Below are positions 8,123 through 13,336 of a stretch of DNA of 33,648 nt, piece after piece. A model generated the notes under the pieces. The model worked only from the letters and a program-made list of their open reading frames with translations, ran no database searches and was not told the DNA's origin. Positions within the stretch are counted from its first letter, which is position 1. Every line of letters begins with the position of its first letter. The stretch comes from 43-108 sp001915545 (lineage in GTDB: Bacteria > Bacteroidota > Bacteroidia > Bacteroidales > Bacteroidaceae), in the NCBI GenBank assembly GCA_902491215.1, contig CABUGV010000039.1:1-33648 (forward strand). The letters run 5' to 3'. The position numbers were made by a program, and so were the translations under genes.

Positions 8123-8230
8123 CATCATTCCTGGCTGGGACCAGGAATCTAGTCAGTAGACCTGCACTGTGCTTTAGCGGGCATTGTGCTGACATTAAGA
8201 AGAGGTCCCTGGTCTAGGCCAGGGATGACG
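8123..8230. mobile_element. 108-bp inverted-repeat element, copy 2
   Basis: It has the same left palindrome as copy 1, here beginning CATCATTCC. The right end is TCCCTGGTCTAGGCCAGGGATGACG, and the interior holds TAGCGGGCATTGTGC. It follows the truncated MITE-like copy 2 directly and leads into copy 3. Confidence 0.75.
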
Positions 8231-8274
8231 GGTCGCGGGCACAGTGCTGCATTTGTGGGTGTAAACTTTTTATA

Positions 8275-8421
8275 AGACAGAAGAACATAAGAACAAAAGG
8301 GGCATTGAATGCTCGGATGTTTGTTCAATCGAGCTTGACAAACATATGCTCATTCAATGTTGTGCATCTGCGATGCTGTGGGCACTACTCTACTTTTGTA
8401 GGGAAGAACAGAAGAAGTGGG
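8275..8421. mobile_element. MITE-like element, left half, copy 3
   Basis: It has the same left terminus as the full elements. The hairpin at 8303-8359 pairs CATTGAATG with CATTCAATG and ATGTTTGT with ACAAACAT around the centre TCAATCGAGCTTGA. The open frame starting at 8346 runs along this repeat and its neighbours; a related frame exists at 10693 only because the repeat itself recurs. Confidence 0.65.
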
Positions 8422-8442
8422 CGTTTACATTGGTTGCTACGG

Positions 8443-8470
8443 CATCATTCCTGGCTGGGACCAGTAATCT
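8443..8470. repeat. Solo left end of the 108-bp element
   Basis: The left-end palindrome is present (with CCAGTAAT in place of CCAGGAAT) and the interior runs to CGCGGGCATTGTGC. At that motif the sequence switches into palindrome array R5 instead of the right end. This looks like a recombination junction between repeat families. Confidence 0.6.
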
Positions 8471-8507
8471 AATCAGTGTATCTGTACAGTGCTATCGCGG
8501 GCATTGT

Positions 8508-8617
8508 GCAAGATACAATCTTGCAAGGTAAAATGTGAAGCAGGCTTCACTAGGTAAACGCAAAACTTTGTTTTGCTAGGTAAACGCGAGCAGGGCTCGC
8601 TAGGTAATAGTTATTAC
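8508..8617 (+). repeat. Variable-palindrome array R5
   Basis: Four perfect palindromes: GCAAGATACAATCTTGC (8508-8524), GTGAAGCAGGCTTCAC, GCAAAACTTTGTTTTGC and GCGAGCAGGGCTCGC. They are separated by AGGTAAAAT, TAGGTAAAC and TAGGTAAAC and closed by GTAATAGTTATTAC. Its first unit is a perfect palindrome where arrays R3, R6, R8 and R9 have a mismatched version (GCAAGATGGCATATTGC and similar). Confidence 0.85.
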
Positions 8618-8631
8618 ATGGGCTAATACAG

Positions 8632-8739
8632 CGTCATTCCTGGCAGGATCAGGAATCTAGTCGGTGGGCCTGTACTGTACTTTCGCGGGCACATGTGTTA
8701 ACATTTAGATAAGATCCCTGGTCCTAGCCAGGGATGACG
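8632..8739. mobile_element. 108-bp inverted-repeat element, copy 3
   Basis: The left end is CGTCATTCCTGGCAGGATCAGGAAT, one base shorter in its loop than copy 1. The right end is TCCCTGGTCCTAGCCAGGGA then TGACG. It lies between arrays R5 and R6. Confidence 0.75.
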
Positions 8740-8754
8740 GGTCGCGGGCAGTAT

Positions 8755-8858
8755 GCAAGATGGCATATTGCTAGGTAAAGCGTGAAGCTGGCTTCACTAG
8801 GTAAACGCACGAAGTGCTAGGTAAACGCGAGCAGGGCTCGCTAGGTAATAGTTATTAC
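8755..8858 (+). repeat. Variable-palindrome array R6
   Basis: Units: GCAAGATGGCATATTGC (one mismatch), GTGAAGCTGGCTTCAC, GCACGAAGTGC and GCGAGCAGGGCTCGC, closed by GTAATAGTTATTAC. It is essentially identical to array R8 at 10353-10456, including the linkers, so this block was copied recently. Confidence 0.8.
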
Positions 8859-8872
8859 ATGGGCTAATACAG

Positions 8873-8979
8873 CGTCATTCCTGGCAGGATCAGGAATCTA
8901 GTCGGTGGGCCTGTACTGTACTTTCGCGGGCATTGTGCAGACATTGAGAAGAGGTCCCTGGTCTAGGCCAGGGATGACG
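8873..8979. mobile_element. 107-bp inverted-repeat element, copy 4
   Basis: The left end matches copy 3. The right end TCCCTGGTCTAGGCCAGGGATGACG matches copy 2, so this copy appears to be a mosaic of the two. Confidence 0.75.
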
Positions 8980-9022
8980 AGTTGCCAACATTGTGCATTA
9001 TTTTTGGGTGCATACATATTTT

Positions 9023-9169
9023 AGACAGAAGAACATAAGAACAAAAGATTCATTGAATGCTCAAATGTTTGTTCAAGCAAGCATGACAAACATTTGTTCA
9101 TTCAAGATTGTGCATCTGCGATGCAGGGAATACTACTCTACTTTTGTATGGAAGAACAAAAGAAGTGGG
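9023..9169. mobile_element. MITE-like element, left half, copy 4
   Basis: It has the left terminus and a hairpin whose inner arms are AAATGTTTGT and ACAAACATTT around TCAAGCAAGCATGA. Compared with copy 3 (GGATGTTTGT/ACAAACATAT), changes have occurred in both arms and pairing is improved. Confidence 0.6.
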
Positions 9170-9190
9170 TGCTTACATAAGTTGCTACGG

Positions 9191-9219
9191 CGTCATTCCT
9201 GGCTGAGACCAGGAATCTG
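9191..9219. repeat. Solo left end of the 108-bp element, at the higBA boundary
   Basis: CGTCATTCCTGG..CCAGGAATCTGATG ends abruptly, and AT-rich sequence leading to higBA begins within about 10 bases. The repeats resume at about 10074, after higA. The toxin-antitoxin cassette therefore sits as an insert in the repeat mosaic. Confidence 0.6.
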
Positions 9220-9265
9220 ATGAAAATTATTGTGAGTAGATTCAAGTTACGAGAAGCATAATTGC

Positions 9266-9312
9266 GAATAATAGAATTTTATTTTGAATAATGGAATTTT
9301 ATATATATCTTA
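9266..9312 (+). promoter_or_regulatory. Putative higBA operator and promoter
   Basis: The 16-base sequence GAATAATAGAATTTTA (9266-9281) recurs with one change at 9286-9301, a 20-base period that would place both on about the same helix face. Directly after it, TATCTTAG (9305-9312) is a one-base variant of the -7 box TAnnTTTG. Paired sites overlapping a promoter fit autorepression by HigA, which is inference. Confidence 0.45.
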
Positions 9313-9336
9313 GCGGCATAATTAACACGTAATTCA

Positions 9337-9633
9337 ATGAGAATATTCACAGAACAAACACTAAAAGAATATGCTGAAGCTCACCCCGAAGCAAAAGCGG
9401 CGCTACAAGAGTGGACGACCATTGTTAAGAAAAGCGAATGGACATGTTTTGCTGATGTGAAGAAAACATTCAACAGTGTTGACAATGTTGGTAACCAACA
9501 TTATGTGTTTAACATCAAAGGCAACAACTATAGATTGATTGTTGTAATAAAGTTCACAATAAAATTCGTGTATGTTCGCTTTATAGGCACTCATGCGGAA
9601 TATGATAAAATAGAAGATTGTTCTACACTATAA
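9337..9633 (+). CDS. higB: HigB-type (RelE-like) mRNA interferase toxin
   Basis: This 98-residue protein has the HigB pattern: an N-terminal helix (LKEYAEAHPEAKAALQEW), the motif ECF-like segment WTCFADVKKTFNSVDNVGNQHYVFNIKGNNYRLIV, and a basic C-terminal strand (IKFVYVRFIGTHAEYDKI). The length is normal for the PF09907-like HigB family, whose members cleave mRNA on translating ribosomes. Toxin-first gene order is typical of higBA. HigA follows after 65 bases, a rather wide gap that might hold a second start signal. The pair is AT-rich and embedded in repeat DNA, consistent with acquisition by transfer. Which residues do the catalysis cannot be stated from sequence alone. Confidence 0.85.
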   Translation: MRIFTEQTLKEYAEAHPEAKAALQEWTTIVKKSEWTCFADVKKTFNSVDNVGNQHYVFNIKGNNYRLIVVIKFTIKFVYVRFIGTHAEYDKIEDCSTL

Positions 9634-9698
9634 CTGGGCAACTTCAACTTATGCAATACTATAAATAATACTGATTTTATACTGATTATTATATTAAT

Positions 9699-10064
9699 AT
9701 GACTAAAATAGAAACAAAAGCTCAATATGATTGGGCTGTAAAGAGAGTTGAAGAGTTGTTGCCAGTGGTAACAGACGAAACTCCTATTGATGATCCAAAC
9801 AGCATCGAACTGGAACTGCTGTCGAATCTTGTTGCCGATTATTCTGATGAACATTTTGCACTGGGAAAACCAACACTTGTAGATGTTCTTAAACTTCGTA
9901 TGTACGAAATGGGACTAAACCAAAAGGCTTTGGCGAAATTGATTGGGGTTAGTCCTTCTCGGCTTAGCGATTATATCTCCGGCAAATGTGAACCAACACT
10001 TAAAGTAGCAAGAGAAATAAGTCAGAAACTGAATATTGATGCTAATATTGTATTAGGGGTGTAG
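9699..10064 (+). CDS. higA: HigA-type antitoxin with XRE helix-turn-helix
   Basis: This is a 121-residue protein. The C-terminal half contains an HTH_3/XRE domain (about 62-118) with LNQKALAKLIGVSPSRLSDYISGKCEPT as helix-turn-helix. The N-terminal 60 residues are acidic and helical, suited to wrapping the toxin. HigA antitoxins neutralise HigB and repress the shared promoter; the direct repeats at 9266-9301 are the candidate operator. It ends 20 bases before array R7. The combination with the adjacent HigB-like gene makes the assignment strong even though each protein is small. Confidence 0.85.
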   Translation: MTKIETKAQYDWAVKRVEELLPVVTDETPIDDPNSIELELLSNLVADYSDEHFALGKPTLVDVLKLRMYEMGLNQKALAKLIGVSPSRLSDYISGKCEPTLKVAREISQKLNIDANIVLGV

Positions 10065-10083
10065 AGGGATTTGTTAGTAAAAC

Positions 10084-10214
10084 GCAGGCTAGGCCTGCTA
10101 GGTAAAACGTGAAGCTGACTTCACTAGGTAAAATGCGAGCAAAGCTCGCTAGGTAAAACACAAAGCAGAGCTTTGTTAGGTAAAACGCGCGATGCGCTAG
10201 GTAATAGTTATTAC
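10084..10214 (+). repeat. Variable-palindrome array R7
   Basis: Five units: GCAGGCTAGGCCTGC, GTGAAGCTGACTTCAC, GCGAGCAAAGCTCGC, ACAAAGCAGAGCTTTGT and GCGCGATGCGC, closed by GTAATAGTTATTAC. The order is the same as units 3-7 of array R4. Where R4 unit 5 has a mismatch (GCGAGCTAAGCTCAC), the unit here is a perfect palindrome. A degenerate linker TTAGTAAAAC precedes the first unit. Confidence 0.85.
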
Positions 10215-10228
10215 ATAGGTTACTACAG

Positions 10229-10337
10229 AGTCATTCCTGGCAAGGACCAGGAATCTAGTCAGTGGGTCTTCACTGTGCTTTAGCGGGCATTTGCATTGTC
10301 ATTTAGATAAGATCCCTGGTCCTGGCCAGGGATGACG
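10229..10337. mobile_element. 109-bp inverted-repeat element, copy 5
   Basis: The left end is GTCATTCCTGGCAAGGACCAGGAAT and the right end is TCCCTGGTCCTGGCCAGGGATGACG. It connects array R7 to array R8 through the motif TGCGGGCATTGTGC. Confidence 0.75.
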
Positions 10338-10352
10338 GATTGCGGGCATTGT

Positions 10353-10456
10353 GCAAGATGGCATATTGCTAGGTAAAGCGTGAAGCTGGCTTCACTAGGT
10401 AAACGCACGAAGTGCTAGGTAAACGCGAGCAGGGCTCGCTAGGTAATAGTTATTAC
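10353..10456 (+). repeat. Variable-palindrome array R8
   Basis: This has the same four palindromes, linkers and closing GTAATAGTTATTAC as array R6, about 1.6 kb away on the other side of higBA. The near identity extends into the following 108-bp element, pointing to a duplicated block. Confidence 0.8.
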
Positions 10457-10470
10457 ATGGGCTAATACAG

Positions 10471-10577
10471 CGCCATTCCTGGCAGGATCAGGAATCTAGT
10501 CAGTAGACCTGCACTATGCTATCGCGGGCAGTGTGCTGACATTGAGAAGAGGTCCCTGGTCTAGGCCAGGGATGACG
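10471..10577. mobile_element. 107-bp inverted-repeat element, copy 6
   Basis: The left end is CGCCATTCCTGGCAGGATCAGGAAT, with one change from copies 3 and 4. The right end is TCCCTGGTCTAGGCCAGGGATGACG. It is followed by a MITE-like left half. Confidence 0.75.
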
Positions 10578-10621
10578 GGTAGCGGGCACAGTGCTGCATT
10601 TGTGGGTGTAAACTTTTTATA

Positions 10622-10769
10622 AGACAGAAGAACATAAGAACAAAAGGGGCATTGAATGCTCGGATGTTTGTTCAATCGAGCTTGACAAACATATGCTCAT
10701 TCAATGTTGTGCATCTGCGATGCTGTGGGCACTACTCTACTTTTGTATGAAAGAACAAAAGAAGTGGGT
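10622..10769. mobile_element. MITE-like element, left half, copy 5
   Basis: It is almost identical to copy 3 at 8275-8421, including the hairpin with arms CATTGAATG and CATTCAATG. It ends at GAAGAAGTGGG and leads to a solo left end of the 108-bp element. Confidence 0.65.
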
Positions 10770-10789
10770 ATTTACAGTTGTTGCTACGG

Positions 10790-10818
10790 TGTCATTCCTG
10801 GCTGGGACCAGGAATCTA
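10790..10818. repeat. Solo left end of the 108-bp element
   Basis: The left palindrome is intact. After CGCGGGCATTGTGC the sequence changes to one like that which normally follows the right end (CATTTTGTGGGTCTGTACG) and leads into the full MITE-like copy. The right end seems to have been lost by recombination at the shared CGCGGGCA-GTGC motif. Confidence 0.55.
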
Positions 10819-10883
10819 GTCTGTGGGTCTATTCAGTGCTTTCGCGGGCATTGTGCTACATTTTGTGGGTCTGTACGATTTTT

Positions 10884-11182
10884 AGACAGAAGAACATAAG
10901 AACAAAAGGGCATTGAATGCTCGAATGTTTGTTCAATCGAGCTTGACAAACATATGCTCATTCAATGTTGTGCATCTGCGATGCTGTGGGCACTACTCTA
11001 CTTTTGTATGAAAGAACAAAAGAAGTGGATGCTTACAACTCTTTTGTTTCCTTAAGAATGCAGTGCTTGCACTGCAAATTCTTTGCATGATGGGCATGTG
11101 GCAGTACAGGCGGAAGCGTGCTTATGCATGAACTGACGAATGGGCATCATCTGCATTCTTATGTTCTTTTGTTCTTATGTCC
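10884..11182. mobile_element. MITE-like element, full copy 2 (299 bp)
   Basis: It begins AGACAGAAGAACATAAG and ends CTTTTGTTCTTATGTCC, giving imperfect terminal inverted repeats as in the copy at 2566. It contains the variable-arm hairpin (CATTGAATG/CATTCAATG) on the left and GCAGTGCTTGCACTGC, a perfect palindrome, on the right. The right half is shared only with the copy at 2566-2851. No open frame of coding quality is present. Confidence 0.65.
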
Positions 11183-11218
11183 TGATTACTTGTTTGCATC
11201 CTGCTTGTGGAGACATGA

Positions 11219-11245
11219 GATCCCTGGTCTTGGCCAGGGATGACG
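11219..11245. repeat. Solo right end of the 108-bp element
   Basis: TCCCTGGTCTTGGCCAGGGA followed by TGACG, without a left partner at the usual 80-base distance. It leads through GCAGGCGTTGTGC into array R9. Confidence 0.6.
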
Positions 11246-11260
11246 GGGCGCAGGCGTTGT

Positions 11261-11370
11261 GCAAGATGGCATCATGCAAGGTAAAATGTGAAACTTGCCT
11301 CACAAGGTAAATGCAAAACGTTGTTTTGCTAGGTAAACGCGAGCGAAGCTCGCTAGGTAATAGTTATTAC
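11261..11370 (+). repeat. Variable-palindrome array R9
   Basis: Units: GCAAGATGGCATCATGC (imperfect), GTGAAACTTGCCTCAC (imperfect), GCAAAACGTTGTTTTGC (perfect) and GCGAGCGAAGCTCGC (perfect), closed by GTAATAGTTATTAC. The loops (GTT, GAA) differ from those of the matching units in R5 (TTT, AGG), so loops drift while stems hold. Confidence 0.8.
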
Positions 11371-11384
11371 ATAGGCTACTACAG

Positions 11385-11492
11385 CGTCATTCCTGGCTGG
11401 GACCAGGAATCTGATGTCGGGATTTGCGCTATGCTCTCGCAGGCATTGTGCAGTCATTGAGATAAGATCCCTGGTCTTGGCCAGGGATGACG
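11385..11492. mobile_element. 108-bp inverted-repeat element, copy 7
   Basis: Both end palindromes are present, 108 bases from end to end. This is the last repeat before pyrG. Positions 11493-11619 contain AT-rich DNA with no feature other than the pyrG promoter box that follows. Confidence 0.75.
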
Positions 11493-11619
11493 AGTCGCAG
11501 CACTATGTTTTGTGGACGTATATACATTATTTATATTATATGCGTGGATAATACGTGATGGTTTTGCTGAGGTTTGACAAATAAACAGGTGGCGATTATG
11601 TCTTATGGAAGTTTTTTTA

Positions 11620-11627
11620 TAACTTTG
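11620..11627 (+). promoter_or_regulatory. -7 promoter box of pyrG
   Basis: TAACTTTG matches TAnnTTTG and lies 52 bases before the pyrG start. No convincing TTTG was found at the -33 position. Confidence 0.5.
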
Positions 11628-11679
11628 TAGCTTGAATTGAGTTTTTTCAATTGATTATAACATTTTAAATTATAAAGTT

Positions 11680-13287
11680 GTGACTGATACTAAGTACATT
11701 TTCGTAACAGGAGGTGTGGCGAGTTCTCTTGGTAAGGGAATCATATCCTCATCAATCGGTAAACTCCTGCAGGCAAGGGGTTACAACATCACTATCCAGA
11801 AGTTTGATCCATACATCAACATTGACCCGGGAACGCTCAACCCTTACGAGCACGGAGAATGTTATGTAACCATTGACGGTCAGGAGACAGACCTTGACCT
11901 TGGCCATTATGAAAGATTTACAGGTATACAGACAACCAAGGCCAACAACATCACGACCGGACGTATCTACCAGAGCGTGATTGAAAAGGAGCGCCGTGGT
12001 GACTATCTCGGAAAGACCATACAGGTTGTACCTCACATCACAGATGAGATCAAGCGCGACATGAAGATTCTCGGCGCTAAGGGCAACTATGATTTCGTAA
12101 TCACTGAAATCGGTGGAACTGTGGGCGACATTGAATCTCTGCCGTTCCTCGAGGCTATACGTCAGCTCAAATGGGAGCTCGGCAAGAATGCGCTCTGCAT
12201 TCACCTTACATACGTGCCTTATCTTGCTGCTGCAGGTGAGCTCAAGACAAAGCCTACTCAGCATTCTGTAAAGGAACTGCAGAGTCTCGGTATACAGCCA
12301 GAAATCCTCGTACTCCGCACAGAGAGAGAGCTTTCGGCCGGTATATGCAAGAAAGTTGCAAACTTCTGCAACGTTGATCAGGACTGCGTTGTACAGAGCC
12401 TTGATATGCCTACAATCTACGAAGTACCTATCAAGATGCAGGAACAGGGACTTGATGCGGCTATCCTCCGCAAGTTCCAGATGCCTATAGGTGAAACTCC
12501 GGGACTCGGTCCATGGAGAAGCTTCCTCGAGCGCAGACATAAGGCAACAGAAATCGTAAACATTGCCCTTGTTGGAAAGTACGACCTTCAGGATGCCTAC
12601 AAGTCTATCCTCGAGAGTCTCTCACAGGCCGGTACATACAACGACTATAAGGTAAAGACACATTTCGTAAACAGCGAAAAGCTGACAAAGGAAAATATTG
12701 CAGAGAAGCTGAACGACATGGACGGTGTAGTAATCTGTCCTGGATTCGGTCAGAGAGGTATCGAAGGCAAAATCATTGCAGCTCAGTACTGCCGTGAGAA
12801 CGACAAGCCTACATTCGGTATCTGCCTCGGTATGCAGATGATGGTTGTTGAATATGCACGCAACGTGCTCGGATTTGAAGATGCCAACAGCCGCGAGATG
12901 GACGAGAAGACTCCTCACAATGTCATCGACATCATGGAAGAGCAGAAGAACATCACAAACATGGGCGGCACAATGCGTCTCGGAGGATATGAATGTATCG
13001 TCAAAGAAGGCAGCAAGGCATTTGAGGCGTACAAGTCTACAAAAATCGTCGAGCGCCACCGACACAGATATGAATTCAACAATGATTTCAAGAGCAATTT
13101 CGAGAGCAACGGCATGGTATGCTCCGGAATAAACCCGGAAAGCGACCTTGTAGAAATTGTTGAGGTTCCTTCACTCAGGTGGTATATAGGTACGCAGTTC
13201 CATCCTGAATACAGCAGTACAGTGCTCAAACCACATCCACTGTTCCTCGCATTCGTGAAGGCAGCTATCGAAAACAAGAAAAAATAA
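11680..13287 (+). CDS. pyrG: CTP synthase
   Basis: This 535-residue enzyme makes CTP from UTP, ATP and glutamine in the cytoplasm, the last step of pyrimidine nucleotide synthesis. The N-terminal synthetase domain opens with KYIFVTGGVASSLGKG (P-loop-like, K19) and contains FDPYINIDPGT and EIGGTVGDIES. The C-terminal class I glutaminase domain has the nucleophile C382 in GICLGMQMM and the H508/E510 pair in FHPEYSS. The length is normal for the family. The start is GTG at 11680, since no ATG fits the conserved N-terminus; an A-rich leader but no Shine-Dalgarno precedes it. yidC follows after 49 bases with no terminator, so the two are probably cotranscribed. Confidence 0.97.
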   Translation: MTDTKYIFVTGGVASSLGKGIISSSIGKLLQARGYNITIQKFDPYINIDPGTLNPYEHGECYVTIDGQETDLDLGHYERFTGIQTTKANNITTGRIYQSVIEKERRGDYLGKTIQVVPHITDEIKRDMKILGAKGNYDFVITEIGGTVGDIESLPFLEAIRQLKWELGKNALCIHLTYVPYLAAAGELKTKPTQHSVKELQSLGIQPEILVLRTERELSAGICKKVANFCNVDQDCVVQSLDMPTIYEVPIKMQEQGLDAAILRKFQMPIGETPGLGPWRSFLERRHKATEIVNIALVGKYDLQDAYKSILESLSQAGTYNDYKVKTHFVNSEKLTKENIAEKLNDMDGVVICPGFGQRGIEGKIIAAQYCRENDKPTFGICLGMQMMVVEYARNVLGFEDANSREMDEKTPHNVIDIMEEQKNITNMGGTMRLGGYECIVKEGSKAFEAYKSTKIVERHRHRYEFNNDFKSNFESNGMVCSGINPESDLVEIVEVPSLRWYIGTQFHPEYSSTVLKPHPLFLAFVKAAIENKKK

Positions 13288-13336
13288 CAGCACACACAAA
13301 AACAAACACAAGTAAAAAGATTACCCGATGGGAAGA

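Noticed and set aside
8346..8531. Open frame of 61 codons starting MLIQCCASAMLWALLYFC, with a related frame at 10693-10899
   Set aside because: It runs through the MITE-like half copy and the 108-bp element; the similarity of the two frames comes from the DNA repeat. No plausible start signal or protein family.
7566..11370. CRISPR array
   Set aside because: The constant part is only about 8-9 bases, the variable parts are palindromes with a few types recurring in order, and no cas genes are present.
7566..11370. Integron attC sites
   Set aside because: attC sites have GTTRRRY/RYYYAAC boxes around a longer hairpin and separate gene cassettes. Neither those boxes nor an integrase is present.
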